Shown: positions 1-9,048 of the stretch, one piece after another
Layout of the letters: every line of letters starts with the position of its first letter
Position numbering within the stretch: position 1 is the first letter of the stretch
NCBI GenBank assembly: GCA_003241895.1
Contig: QBLY01000005.1
Location: forward strand, 87,641 to 151,640
Reading direction: 5' to 3'
DNA length: 64,000 nt
DNA from: Lysobacteraceae bacterium
GTDB taxonomy: Bacteria > Pseudomonadota > Gammaproteobacteria > Xanthomonadales > Xanthomonadaceae
Program-made: the position numbers and the translations under genes
Notes under the pieces: generated by a model
Database searches by the model: none
What the model saw: the letters and a program-made list of their open reading frames with translations, nothing else
What the model was told of the DNA's origin: nothing

Positions 1-273
1 CCGACCCATGCCGCGATGGCGGGCCTGAACCTGCACCGAGACCAGCCGCCGCACCTGCTGGCGGCCGACCTGCGCCGCGCGTTCTCGGGCATCGTGGCCG
101 GCAACGTCAAGGAGGAGGGCATCCGCGAGATCGAGCGGCACGGCCCGTTCACCATCGACGGCGACGCCGACATGATGAAGGCGCTGGACGGCCTGCTGCA
201 TGCCTTCGTGGCCCAGCGCCGGATGAAGATCGCCGACGACTACAGGCCCTGCTACCGGATCGTGGGGGGCTGA
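1..273 (+). CDS. C-terminal fragment of an unrecognised protein (truncated by window edge)
   Basis: The reading frame is open from the first base and runs to a TGA at 271-273, so the 5' part of the gene lies outside the window; the internal ATG at 16 is probably not the true start. The visible 90 residues are charged and soluble, have no membrane segment, and end in a basic stretch ([18 protein letters not shown]). I recognise no catalytic motif and cannot name the family. It reads toward the pilin operon, and a GC-rich inverted repeat lies between them. Confidence 0.6.
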   Translation, partial: PTHAAMAGLNLHRDQPPHLLAADLRRAFSGIVAGNVKEEGIREIERHGPFTIDGDADMMKALDGLLHAFVAQRRMKIADDYRPCYRIVGG

Positions 274-370
274 GCCTCCGGCAGGGCAGCCGGGCCCCGG
301 TGCGCCGCCGGGTGCCGATCCTGCCCCGGGCGATCCACTGCGCTCATCCGTCCTCCGGCGCCGGCCGTCG

Positions 371-392
371 GCCCGGGCGGGACAGCCCGGGC
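371..392 (+). terminator. GC-rich inverted repeat before the pilin operon
   Basis: An 8-base perfect stem (GCCCGGGC at 371-378 and 385-392) with a 6-base loop lies in the 166-base gap between the first gene and fimT. No T tract follows, so it is at best a weak terminator of the upstream gene. The rest of the gap (274-370 and 393-439) shows nothing recognisable apart from the fimT ribosome binding site. Confidence 0.3.
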
Positions 393-439
393 CAGCCTTG
401 CTACCTTCCAAGGGTCGAAATCCCAAGCAAGAGGTTGTC

Positions 440-979
440 ATGGCGCTTCACCGCCCGAACCTGCGCCGTTTAGCGGGGTTTACCCTGATCGAGCTGATGG
501 TCGCCCTCGCGGTGGCCGCCGTGCTTACGGCCGTCGCCCTGCCGAGTTTCAACGACCTGCTGCGCGGCAACCGGGTGTCGTCCACCAGCAACAACCTCCT
601 GACCGCCATCAACCTGGCCCGCTCCGAGGCCATCAAGACCAACCGCGGCGGCGGCGTTTGCGCCTCCACCGATGGCTCGACCTGCTCCACCGTTGCCACG
701 GCCTGGACCTCGGGCTGGATCGTCTGGGCCGACCTTGACAACAGTGGCGCCCTCAACCTGGTGCCCGTGGACGAAAGAATCCGCATCGAAGGCGCGCAGC
801 GCCAGGTCACGGTCACCGCCACCGCGGCGGCCATGCGCTTCAACGCCCGCGGTCGTCCGACGGCAGCCTTCGACCTGGCCGTCCGATCCGTCGTTTGCCC
901 CACCGGCCAGACCTATGCCCGCGACGTGAACCTCTTGGCCAGCGGCATGGTTCGCATTGCCAGGACGACCTGCCCGTGA
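440..979 (+). CDS. fimT: Type IV pilus minor pilin, GspH/FimT family
   Basis: A 179-residue pseudopilin. The leader MALHRPNLRRLAG is followed by FTLIELMVALAVAA: Gly13 is the prepilin peptidase site, Phe14 the methylated first residue and Glu18 the conserved Glu at +5. A hydrophobic N-terminal helix leads into a FimT/GspH-type globular domain (NNLLTAINLARSEAI is a family hallmark) with Cys residues likely to form disulfides. I chose ATG 440 over the upstream in-frame start at 398 because AAGAGG at 429-434 is well spaced. It is the first gene of the minor-pilin operon. Minor pilins of this class prime pilus assembly in the inner membrane; FimT homologues can also bind DNA during uptake, which is family knowledge rather than shown here. 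Confidence 0.93.
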   Translation: MALHRPNLRRLAGFTLIELMVALAVAAVLTAVALPSFNDLLRGNRVSSTSNNLLTAINLARSEAIKTNRGGGVCASTDGSTCSTVATAWTSGWIVWADLDNSGALNLVPVDERIRIEGAQRQVTVTATAAAMRFNARGRPTAAFDLAVRSVVCPTGQTYARDVNLLASGMVRIARTTCP

Positions 980-993
980 TGGAGACCATGGCG

Positions 994-1494
994 ATGAACA
1001 AGCAACCCCGCCGCTTCGGCGCCAGGCCCCAGCGCGGCTTCAGCCTCATTGAAGTGCTGATTGCCGTGCTGATCCTCGGCGTTGGACTGCTGGGCCTGGC
1101 CCTGCTGCAGTCCATTTCGCTGCGCAACGGCACCAGCGCCGCCCATCGCACCCAGGCCACCAACCTGGCGTACGAGATGATCGACATGATCCGCGCCAAC
1201 CGCCCCGAGGCGGGCAACTACAACCTGATTCGTTTCAACGACTTCACGGCCATCAACCCCGACGCCTGCCCGGCGCCCGCCGGTGCCCGCTGGCAGCAGG
1301 ACCGGGCGATCTGGCGCTGCTCCGTGGTGCGCGCGCTTCCGGGCGGCGAAGGCAGCGTCGAGATCACCCCGCCCACCGCCACCGTCGCCGGCCGGGTCCG
1401 GGTCCGGGTCCGCTGGCTGGACAACCGGGGTGAAGCCGCCGCGGCTGCCCAGTTCACTGCCGACAACGCCTTCGAAGTGGTGAGCCAGCTATGA
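994..1494 (+). CDS. pilV: Type IV pilus modification/minor pilin PilV
   Basis: The prepilin leader ends RPQRG, followed by FSLIEVLIAVLILGVGLLGLALLQ, the typical PilV/GspI N-terminus with Glu at +5 after the cleavage site. Only about 166 residues, with the variable C-terminal domain usual for PilV. Three in-frame ATGs (979, 988, 994) are possible; 994 is preferred because GGAGA at 981-985 is 8 bases away, while 979 would overlap the fimT stop by one base. The stop overlaps the pilW start (ATGA at 1491-1494), so the two are translationally coupled. Likely part of the priming complex with FimT, PilW, PilX and PilE. Confidence 0.9.
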   Translation: MNKQPRRFGARPQRGFSLIEVLIAVLILGVGLLGLALLQSISLRNGTSAAHRTQATNLAYEMIDMIRANRPEAGNYNLIRFNDFTAINPDACPAPAGARWQQDRAIWRCSVVRALPGGEGSVEITPPTATVAGRVRVRVRWLDNRGEAAAAAQFTADNAFEVVSQL

Positions 1495-2651
1495 GCCTGA
1501 ACATGAACAACCGGGGACGCGGCTTCTCGCTGGTCGAGTTGATGGTCGCGATGATCATCAGCGCGCTGCTGCTGCTGGGTCTGGTGCAGATCTTTGGTGC
1601 CTCCAGCGCCGCCTACCGCTCCAACATGGGCGTGGCGCGTACGCAGGAAGGCAGCCGGTTCGCCATGGATTTCCTTTCCCGCGACCTGCGCATGGCGGGC
1701 TACATGGGCTGCGTCAACGACATGTCGCGCTTCATGGGCGCCCAGCCCTCGTTCTTCAGTCATTTCATGACGACCGCGCAGCGCAACGCGCTCAACTACA
1801 ACGCCGCCGAATTCGGGCTGCGCTTCAACGTCGCCATCCAGGGCTATGAAGCCACCGGAACCGCCACCGGTGCGGTGGTGGACCTTGGCGCACTGGCGGG
1901 CCCCTGGGCGGGTACGCCTGCTTTCCCGGCGGTGCTGACCCCGGTGCCGCGGGCCGGCAGCGATATCGTGGTGCTGCGGTTCTTCGGAAGCGATGGCGCG
2001 CTGGTCACCGGTTTCAATCCGACCCCAGGTTCTGGCGCCCCCACCATCAGCATCGAGCCCGCCCGCGCGGGGCTGGTCACGGCCGGGGGGCTTTATGCCT
2101 TGGGCGACTGCAACATCGCCTCCGTTTTCCAGGCCACCACGGCGGCAAATCCGACCACGGGCACGTTCAACGTGGCCACCAGCGGCCTCAACCGGAGCGG
2201 TTTCCAGGGCCAGGAAGCCCTTTTCGGCCTCGCCTCGATGAACCTCTACCGGGCCGAGTCGCTCATCTATTACGTGGCTGAGGGCCCCGGTGGAATTCCG
2301 TCGCTTTACCGGGCCACTGCCACGGGAGCCGGCTGGAACTCTGAAGAAATCGTCGAAGGCGTGGAGATGCTGCAGCTGGCGTACGGCGTGGATACCGCCG
2401 CCGGCCAGCCAGATGGCGCCATCAACGAGTACCGCGTGGCCTCGGCCATCACCACCGACGCCAACTGGCGGCGCGTAGGCGCGGTCCGCATCGGCATGCT
2501 GATGCGCAGTCCGGATCGCGCGGCCACCGCAGACCGCATCAGCAACCAGTTCGTCAACGGCGTGCGGGTGACGGCGCCGGCCAACTCCGGCGTTCTCCGC
2601 GTCTCGTACGAGAATACGGTCACGCTTCGCAATCGCCTCTTCGGGAACTGA
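1491..2651 (+). CDS. pilW: Type IV pilus minor pilin PilW
   Basis: A 386-residue protein with the prepilin motif GRG followed by FSLVELMVAMIISALLLLGL and the PilW hallmark RFAMDFLSRDLRMAGYMGC. The length is normal for PilW, the largest minor pilin apart from the PilY1 partner. It overlaps pilV by four bases and is followed two bases after its stop by pilX. ATG 1503 is an alternative start that would shorten the leader by four residues. PilW acts in the inner-membrane priming complex for the pilus tip. Confidence 0.93.
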   Translation: MSLNMNNRGRGFSLVELMVAMIISALLLLGLVQIFGASSAAYRSNMGVARTQEGSRFAMDFLSRDLRMAGYMGCVNDMSRFMGAQPSFFSHFMTTAQRNALNYNAAEFGLRFNVAIQGYEATGTATGAVVDLGALAGPWAGTPAFPAVLTPVPRAGSDIVVLRFFGSDGALVTGFNPTPGSGAPTISIEPARAGLVTAGGLYALGDCNIASVFQATTAANPTTGTFNVATSGLNRSGFQGQEALFGLASMNLYRAESLIYYVAEGPGGIPSLYRATATGAGWNSEEIVEGVEMLQLAYGVDTAAGQPDGAINEYRVASAITTDANWRRVGAVRIGMLMRSPDRAATADRISNQFVNGVRVTAPANSGVLRVSYENTVTLRNRLFGN

Positions 2652-2653
2652 TC

Positions 2654-3145
2654 ATGAGAGCCAGCACTCACTCGTTCCACGGGCCTGGGAAACAGCGCGG
2701 CATCGCGCTGTACATCGCCCTGATCGTGCTCCTTATCCTGACGCTGCTCGGCCTGGTGGCCGTGCAGGTGACGACCATGCAGGAGCGCATGGCCGGCAAC
2801 TACCGCACCGTCAACCTGGCGTTCCAGAACGCCGAGTCGCGGGTCCGCGACTCCGAGCTCGAGATTGGCCGCACCGTAAGCGCGGGTACCGCCCCGATCA
2901 TGACCGACAACACCTGCGCCAATTTCAACATTGACTCCTGGGCCAGCCTGGTGGACGTGGCAGGTGCAGACGCCACCGCCATTCGTACGCGCCGGGTGGA
3001 TCGCTGCTCGGGCACGTCCAGCGGCAAGTACGGCCAAAAAGTGAACGACGACACCAACAGCATCTATCAGATCACAGGTGCAGCATCCGACCGTGCCACC
3101 GACGGTTCCACCGTCGTCGTGCTCGAGACGGTGTTCATTCCCTGA
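2654..3145 (+). CDS. pilX: Type IV pilus assembly protein PilX
   Basis: A 163-residue protein whose N-terminus (KQRGIALYIALIVLLILTLL) matches PilX: a Gly cleavage site followed by a hydrophobic helix that lacks the usual Glu at +5, as in PilX/GspK-like minor pilins. The segment MQERMAGNYRTVNLAFQNAES is highly typical of PilX. It starts two bases after pilW and is followed after 19 bases by pilY1. PilX is thought to connect the pilin-like priming complex to PilY1 at the tip. Confidence 0.92.
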   Translation: MRASTHSFHGPGKQRGIALYIALIVLLILTLLGLVAVQVTTMQERMAGNYRTVNLAFQNAESRVRDSELEIGRTVSAGTAPIMTDNTCANFNIDSWASLVDVAGADATAIRTRRVDRCSGTSSGKYGQKVNDDTNSIYQITGAASDRATDGSTVVVLETVFIP

Positions 3146-3164
3146 GCGCAGTCCGGAGAAAACC

Positions 3165-6100
3165 ATGAACAGCCATCGCCCCCTCGCCCTTTCTGTGCTG
3201 ACCGTGCTGACCTTCGCGGCTGGCCTGGCCAGCCCCCAGGCCGCTACGGCGCAGTCCCTGCCGATTGCCCAGTCGCCGCTGTTCAACACCTTCCAGGTGC
3301 CGCCGCTGAACATGCTGGTGGTGGGCCGCGACCACAAGCTTTACTACGAAGCCTACAACGACACGTCCGACCTCAACGGCGACGGTGTGCTGGACGTCGG
3401 GTACAAGCCCAACTCGATCGAGTACTACGGCTACTTCAACTCCAAGGTCTGCTACTCGCACGACGGCGACAAGTTCCTGCCGGCGGCCGTGGGCGGCGGT
3501 GGCAACGGCAAGGAGTGCAGCGGGTACTGGAGCGGCGATTTCCTGAACTACCTGGCCACTTCGCGCATGGACGCCCTGCGCAAGGTGCTTTACGGCGGCC
3601 TGCGCAGCACCGATACCAGCGGCGACACCGTGCTGCAGTCCGCGTACATCACCCAGGACGGCCACAGCTGGGGCAAGGAATACCAGAGCGTCGCGCGCGA
3701 CGGCTATGACATCGGCCGCTATGCGCCGCTGGCGGCGCCCGACGCCGACCGCTTCAATCTTTTCGCGGTGACCACCACGGCGTCCGATGGGCGCGCCCCG
3801 GTGCTGCGCGTCCAGGCGAACAGCCCCTACCGCATCTGGGAATGGGTGTCGATCGAGGGCCCCGTGGCGGGCAATCGCTGCACTGACGGCGGCAGCGGCC
3901 CCCAGTGCAGCGCCGCCGGCGCGCAGCAGCCCTTCCCGGGCCATCCGCGCAGCCGCGCGGAGTTCGACACCATGCAGTTGAACTACGCCACCGCCGCCAA
4001 CCAGTTCGGCGCCGTGGTGTCGCGCAACACGCTCAACTGCGACTCCCGCACCAACCCCCCAAACGGCTGCAATCCAAACGGCGACGATGACAATTACCTT
4101 ACGGTTGCAGTGGCGGCTATCCGCGTGACCGACGCCGGCAACTTCCGGTTCCGGATCGACGGCGATGACAACGTCGATTTCGCGATCTACACCGATGCCG
4201 GACTGACCAACCAAGTGCCGAACGGTGCGGTGGGTTGTTACCCCAACGGACGCGGCTTCGGCAACAGCGGCTGCATCGGCACCGGCACCGGGGACACCCG
4301 GACCACTAGCAACGTGTCGCTGGCCCGCAACACCACTTATTACATCAAGTTTCGCCAGGAAGAAGCGGCCGGCGGTGATGGCTATCTGCTGCAGTGGCAA
4401 AAGGTCGACGGTGGTGACGAGTTCGGCTGGAGGGACCTGGACACCAGCAGCGACTCCAACAACAACATTGACCCGGACCATAGCGGCGCAACGCGCTCGC
4501 GCTTTCAGGTCCGCTTCTACAACCTGCGGCCCAGCGCGGGCGGTTCTGCCGCCATTGTCAACTATCGCCTGCGCGTGCGCGCCTGCCCGACAACGAATGC
4601 GGCCTGGCGCGAGGACAACTGCAAGGCCTACGGGAGTGGCGCGAATGTCGGCTACAAGCCCACGGGCATCCTGCATGACTACGGCGAAAGCGAGCGCATG
4701 GAGTTCGGCCTGATCACCGGCTCGCAGTTCAACAACCTTCAGGGCGGCGTGCTGCGCAGCGAAGTCAAGCGCTTCACGTCCGAGATCAATGCCAACGGCA
4801 CCTTCGCCTTGGGCGCGGGCAGCATCATCGGAACGCTCAACTCGCTGCGCCTGATCGGTTTCGACTACAACAATGGCGATGGCGAGGGCACCAACAACCC
4901 CAACTGGAGCTCGGGCGGCAACTGCGATGCCTTGGGCACCCGGGCGCTTGCCAATGGAGAGTGCCGCATGTGGGGCAACCCCATCGGCGAGATGATGTAC
5001 GAGTCCCTGCGCTACTTCGCCGGCGCCGGAGCCGCCACGCCCATCTTCGCCACGGGCGGTTCGAACAACGGCCGCACTGAAGAAACCGCGATGGGCCTGC
5101 CCACGGCCACATGGAAGAATCCCTATGCGCCGATCGCCAGCGGTGGCCAGGGCAAGCTGAGCTGCGCGCGTCCGTACCAGACCGTGATCAGCGACATCAA
5201 TCCCAGCTACGATACCGCGCTGCCGGGCAACGCGTTTGGCGACGCCGCGCCCAACGGCAGCACGCCGGGTTCGATCAGCACGTTCAATGCGGCCACCGAG
5301 GGCCAGACCATCTGGACCCAGGAATACGGCGGCCCGCGCTCGGTGTACATCGGCCAGGTCGGCGCCATCAATGACGGTGCGCCCACGGTCAAGACGGCGT
5401 CCAGCTTCGGCAACATCCGGGGCCTGGTACCGGAGGAGCCGACCAAGGGCGGCAGCTATTCTTCAGCCGCCGTTGCGCGCTATGGCCGGGTCAACGACAT
5501 CAACGCCGTGGATGCGGTGCAGAATCTTCGCACCTACTCGGTCGCAGTTGCGTCCCCGCTGCCCCGCATCGAGATCCCGGTGGGAGCCAGGACCATTAGC
5601 CTGGTGCCGTTCGCGAAGTCGGTCGGTGGTGCGTTCAGCATCAATCCTGCGGCGGCCTTCCAGCCGACCAACACGATCGTCGACTTCTACGTCGAGCGCA
5701 TCGTCAACCTGCCCGGTCAGCCGACGGATGCGACGGTTAACGGCGGCCGAGGCTTCGCGGTGTTCCGCATCAACTACGAGGACGTGGAGCAGGGCAACGA
5801 CCACGACATGGATGCGATCGTCCGCTACGAGATCGCGGTGAACGCCGACAGCACGGTGTCCGTGACGCTGCGATCCGAGTACGCGGCCGGTGGCGTGATC
5901 CAGCACATGGGCTATGTCATCTCGGGCACCACCAATGACGGCATCTACCTGGACGTGCGCGACATCGATACCAATGTCGGCAACAGCCCGGCTTATCGAT
6001 TCAATACTCCCCCGGGCCGCGCGCCCGGCTATTGCAACGTGGGCACGATGCCGGCCGACTGTGCTCAGCTGCCGCTGACCAACACGCGCGTCTTCTCTGC

Positions 6101-8357
6101 GGGTGGTGTATTGGCTGCCGAAGTGCTCAAGGACCCGCTGTGGTACGCCGCGAAGTACGGCGGCTTCCGCGATTCCAACAACGATGGCATCCCGCAGGCG
6201 GCCGAATGGGATGCCGACGGCGACGGCGTGCCGGACAGCTACTTCCTGGTCACCAACGCCCTGCGCCTGCGCGACCAGCTCAGCAACGCCTTCGACACCA
6301 TCGCCCAGGACGCCAAGCCGTCGGGCAGTGTCCGTGTGCTGGGTGCACGCGTGACAGAGGGTTCACTGTCGTTCGCGCCGACCTACAGCGTCGATTCCAG
6401 CGGCAGCGATTGGACCGGTGACCTGATCGCCGCCAACGTTAGCCCCACCGGCGGTGCCGGCGCCTTGGAGTGGAGCGCCGCGGCGCGGATGCCGCTCGAG
6501 CCGGCGCGCAAGATCGTTGGTGTGAAGACCCCTGGTACGAGCATCACCCGTGTTCCGGTTGCATTCACGGCCGCTGGCTTCGGCACTCCGGCCGAGCAGC
6601 AGGCGGCCATTGGCGCTACGGCAGCCAATCTTAGCGGGCCGCTTGGCGGAGCAACGGCGGCAGACGTTATTTCATACCTGCGCGGCAACACTGCCCGCGA
6701 GGGCGCCCCGTTCCGGAACCGTAGCGTCGTCCTGGGCGACATCATCAATTCGCGCCCCACGGTATCGGGCAACAGGGACGACTACGGTTGGTCGTTCCTG
6801 CCCGATGGCCTGGGACTGGGCTACACGGCTTTCGTTGCCTCAAAGGTGACCCGTACGCCTGCGGTGTACGTTGGTGCGAATGACGGCTTCCTGCACGCAT
6901 TCAATGCCAAGAAGCTGGTGGACGGGGGCGGCGTCGAGCTGTTTGCCTTCTCGCCGTTCGGCGTGCGCGACAAGCTCTGGCGCCTGGCGGATCCGGAGTA
7001 CGGCACGCGGGACACCAACGGCCACGAGTATTTCGTCGACGGCGAAGTCAGCGTGATTGACGCGAAACTTGGCGCCAGCTGGGCCACGGTGCTGGTCGGC
7101 ACCGCGGGCCGCGGCGGCAAGTCGCTGTTCGGCCTCGACGTGACGTCCCCGCAGACCTTCGGCCCCAACAACGTGCTTTGGGAAGTGGTGGGCGGCGGTG
7201 CCGCCCCCTACAACCTCAACATGGGCCAGGCTTCCGGACGGCCGGAAATAATCCTGGCCGAGGACAACAAGTGGTACGCCCTGGTCGGCAACGGCTACAA
7301 CAGCGCGGCGGGTGACCCGGCGCTGATGGTGGTCGACCTGGCGACCGGCTCCACCGTCAACACCATCGTGATCAACGACGGCGGCGCCTTCGTCAACGGC
7401 CTGGGCAACATCGCTGTCCAGGACGTCAACGGCAACGGCAAGGCCGACACGGTTTACGGCGGCGACCTGCGCGGCAACCTGTGGAAGATCGACATGACGT
7501 CGATCTCGCCGACGGGCTGGGGCGTGGCGTATGGCGGTGCACCGGTGTTCACGGCAACCGATTCGGGCAGCGTGCGCCAGCCGATCACCGGTGGGCTGGA
7601 GCTGATCCGCCTGCCCAGCGGCGGCACGATGGTCTACTTCGGCACCGGTCGTTACCTGACGCCCACCGACGCAGACCCGGCGACGTCCAACCAGGTGCAG
7701 GCGTTCTACGCCGTGCTCGACAGGGGCACTGCCAGCCTGACGCGGTCCAGCCTGCAGCAGCAGACCATCACCGGCCAGAATGCCGGCACCCAGGTGACGC
7801 GCAGCACCACCGCCAACCCGGTGGACTACTCCACCCAGTACGGTTGGTATCTCGACCTGACGGTCAACGCGGCGCCTGGCATTGGCGAGCGCTACATCGG
7901 TACGCCGCGTATCCAGTCGGGCGTGATCCTGTTCACCACGTTCCAGCCCAAGGACGATCCGTGCAGCCCGGGTGGCGACAACTTCCTGTATGGCCTCAGT
8001 GCCCTGTCGGGAGCCAATGCGCTGAACCAGCTCACGGTAGGCATCCCGGGTCTCCCGGCTTGCCCCACCAACGACTGCGGTGGCATCCAGATCGGCGACG
8101 GTGCGCCCGTGACCGAAACCGGCGTCGTGTTGCCGCAGCCGCCGTGCCGTCCCGGCGTGGACGCTGGCTGCAGCGTGCCCGTGCCCTGTGATCCGGCGGA
8201 CACCAGCTGCATCGCGCCCGATGAATCCCTGCTGCCCATCCAGCCGGGCGGGCCGGGGGCCGGCAGCCGATGCAACGTGGTCATCCGCGTTGAAGGCACT
8301 GCACCGCTGATCCTGCCGCGCCCGTGTGGCCGGCAGTCCTGGCGCCAGATCCGCTGA
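3165..8357 (+). CDS. pilY1: Type IV pilus tip adhesin/assembly factor PilY1
   Basis: A 1730-residue secreted protein, longer than the roughly 1,150-1,300 residues common for PilY1. Start 3165 has GGAGA at 3155-3159 and gives a signal peptide ending near ATAQ (residues 20-30). Visible modules: an N-terminal PilY1 region with a DLNGDGVLD acidic loop (69-77); a PA14-like segment at about 305-425 (HLRFRIDGDDN-type strands, YYIKFRQEEAAGGDGYLLQW); an EF-hand-like acidic loop DSNNDGIP at 1003; and the C-terminal PilC/PilY1 beta-propeller containing the Ca-loop DVNGNGKAD at 1420-1428. The Cys/Pro-rich tail ends GRQSWRQIR, a recurring PilY1 terminus. I see no clear von Willebrand A domain. The family caps the pilus, counteracts retraction and mediates adhesion and surface sensing in a calcium-dependent manner. 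Confidence 0.93.
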   Translation: MNSHRPLALSVLTVLTFAAGLASPQAATAQSLPIAQSPLFNTFQVPPLNMLVVGRDHKLYYEAYNDTSDLNGDGVLDVGYKPNSIEYYGYFNSKVCYSHDGDKFLPAAVGGGGNGKECSGYWSGDFLNYLATSRMDALRKVLYGGLRSTDTSGDTVLQSAYITQDGHSWGKEYQSVARDGYDIGRYAPLAAPDADRFNLFAVTTTASDGRAPVLRVQANSPYRIWEWVSIEGPVAGNRCTDGGSGPQCSAAGAQQPFPGHPRSRAEFDTMQLNYATAANQFGAVVSRNTLNCDSRTNPPNGCNPNGDDDNYLTVAVAAIRVTDAGNFRFRIDGDDNVDFAIYTDAGLTNQVPNGAVGCYPNGRGFGNSGCIGTGTGDTRTTSNVSLARNTTYYIKFRQEEAAGGDGYLLQWQKVDGGDEFGWRDLDTSSDSNNNIDPDHSGATRSRFQVRFYNLRPSAGGSAAIVNYRLRVRACPTTNAAWREDNCKAYGSGANVGYKPTGILHDYGESERMEFGLITGSQFNNLQGGVLRSEVKRFTSEINANGTFALGAGSIIGTLNSLRLIGFDYNNGDGEGTNNPNWSSGGNCDALGTRALANGECRMWGNPIGEMMYESLRYFAGAGAATPIFATGGSNNGRTEETAMGLPTATWKNPYAPIASGGQGKLSCARPYQTVISDINPSYDTALPGNAFGDAAPNGSTPGSISTFNAATEGQTIWTQEYGGPRSVYIGQVGAINDGAPTVKTASSFGNIRGLVPEEPTKGGSYSSAAVARYGRVNDINAVDAVQNLRTYSVAVASPLPRIEIPVGARTISLVPFAKSVGGAFSINPAAAFQPTNTIVDFYVERIVNLPGQPTDATVNGGRGFAVFRINYEDVEQGNDHDMDAIVRYEIAVNADSTVSVTLRSEYAAGGVIQHMGYVISGTTNDGIYLDVRDIDTNVGNSPAYRFNTPPGRAPGYCNVGTMPADCAQLPLTNTRVFSAGGVLAAEVLKDPLWYAAKYGGFRDSNNDGIPQAAEWDADGDGVPDSYFLVTNALRLRDQLSNAFDTIAQDAKPSGSVRVLGARVTEGSLSFAPTYSVDSSGSDWTGDLIAANVSPTGGAGALEWSAAARMPLEPARKIVGVKTPGTSITRVPVAFTAAGFGTPAEQQAAIGATAANLSGPLGGATAADVISYLRGNTAREGAPFRNRSVVLGDIINSRPTVSGNRDDYGWSFLPDGLGLGYTAFVASKVTRTPAVYVGANDGFLHAFNAKKLVDGGGVELFAFSPFGVRDKLWRLADPEYGTRDTNGHEYFVDGEVSVIDAKLGASWATVLVGTAGRGGKSLFGLDVTSPQTFGPNNVLWEVVGGGAAPYNLNMGQASGRPEIILAEDNKWYALVGNGYNSAAGDPALMVVDLATGSTVNTIVINDGGAFVNGLGNIAVQDVNGNGKADTVYGGDLRGNLWKIDMTSISPTGWGVAYGGAPVFTATDSGSVRQPITGGLELIRLPSGGTMVYFGTGRYLTPTDADPATSNQVQAFYAVLDRGTASLTRSSLQQQTITGQNAGTQVTRSTTANPVDYSTQYGWYLDLTVNAAPGIGERYIGTPRIQSGVILFTTFQPKDDPCSPGGDNFLYGLSALSGANALNQLTVGIPGLPACPTNDCGGIQIGDGAPVTETGVVLPQPPCRPGVDAGCSVPVPCDPADTSCIAPDESLLPIQPGGPGAGSRCNVVIRVEGTAPLILPRPCGRQSWRQIR

Positions 8358-8389
8358 TGCGCACCGTGGCCAACATGGAGACACGATCG

Positions 8390-8797
8390 ATGAACCGCAA
8401 ACGCGCGACTGGCTTCACCCTGATTGAAATCATGGTGGTGGTGACGATCATCGCGGTGCTCGCGGCGATCGCCTACCCGAGCTACACGGAGAGTGTAGCC
8501 AAGGGTCGTCGCGCGCAGGCTACGGCCGACCTGGGCGAGCTGGCGCAGGTGTTGGAGAGGCACTTCACGGTCAACAACACCTACGCCAACTATGTGATTG
8601 CAGCGCCGTTCAACCGTTCGCCCAGGCAGGGAGACGTGTTCTACAACATCAGTTTCTCGGCCGCGCCCACCCGGACGGCGTATTCGATCCGGGCAATCCC
8701 CGCCGGCGCACAGGCGGCTGACAAGTGCGGCACTTACGCGCTCACCAACGCGGGAGCCAAATCGGTCAGCGCGTCTACCGTGGCTATTTGCTGGTAG
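8390..8797 (+). CDS. pilE: Type IV pilus minor pilin PilE
   Basis: A 135-residue pilin: MNRKRATG, then FTLIEIMVVVTIIAVLAAIAYPSY, with Glu at +5 and the pilin family YPSYxxxVxxGRRAQA region. ATG 8390 has GGAGA at 8378-8382 with a 7-base spacer; ATGs at 8357 and 8375 are less likely. Paired Cys near the C-terminus (KCGTYAL and AICW) form the usual D-loop. It closes the fimT-pilV-pilW-pilX-pilY1-pilE operon and is followed by two hairpin terminators. It is a minor rather than major pilin, judging from its position behind pilY1. Confidence 0.92.
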   Translation: MNRKRATGFTLIEIMVVVTIIAVLAAIAYPSYTESVAKGRRAQATADLGELAQVLERHFTVNNTYANYVIAAPFNRSPRQGDVFYNISFSAAPTRTAYSIRAIPAGAQAADKCGTYALTNAGAKSVSASTVAICW

Positions 8798-8823
8798 CCG
8801 CCTGCAAGCAGCCTGTGTGACCG

Positions 8824-8850
8824 AACGGCCCGCAGCGATGCGGGCCGTTT
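8824..8850 (+). terminator. Intrinsic terminator after pilE
   Basis: The inverted repeat AACGGCCCGCA / TGCGGGCCGTT with a short loop is followed by TTTCTTTGGTGTTT. It lies 26 bases after the pilE stop, so it plausibly ends the pilus operon transcript. Confidence 0.75.
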
Positions 8851-8872
8851 CTTTGGTGTTTGAGCAGATCCA

Positions 8873-8914
8873 GAAAGCACAAAGGCCGCGATTGCTCGCG
8901 GCCTTTGTGCTTTC
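8873..8914. terminator. Perfect 18-bp hairpin between pilE and tRNA-Asn
   Basis: Bases 8873-8890 and 8897-8914 are exact inverse complements with a 6-base loop; the stem is T-rich at one end and A-rich at the other, so it can act as a terminator in both directions. It would end transcripts of the minus-strand tRNA-Asn and back up the pilE terminator. Confidence 0.75.
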
Positions 8915-8920
8915 AATCCA

Positions 8921-8997
8921 TGGCGCCCGAAGTTGGACTCGAACCAACGACCCCCTGATTAACAGTCAAGTGCTCTAACCGGCTGAGCTATTCGGGC
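8921..8997 (-). tRNA. tRNA-Asn (GTT), CCA encoded
   Basis: On the minus strand the acceptor arm GCCCGAA pairs with TTCGGGC, followed by discriminator G and an encoded CCA. The D-loop (AGCTCAGCCGGTTAGAGC), an anticodon loop reading CTGTTAA (anticodon GTT) and the T-loop GGTTCGAGTCC are all present. Confidence 0.97.
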
Positions 8998-9048
8998 GAA
9001 GCTGCGTATTTTACCCAGCCAGTGCCCCCGGTCAAGCGCCATGGCCGA

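Noticed and set aside
3135..4676. 513-codon open frame on the minus strand opposite pilY1
   Set aside because: High-GC antisense shadow: the plus frame carries the PilY1 signal peptide and domains, while the minus translation is low-complexity without any family motif.
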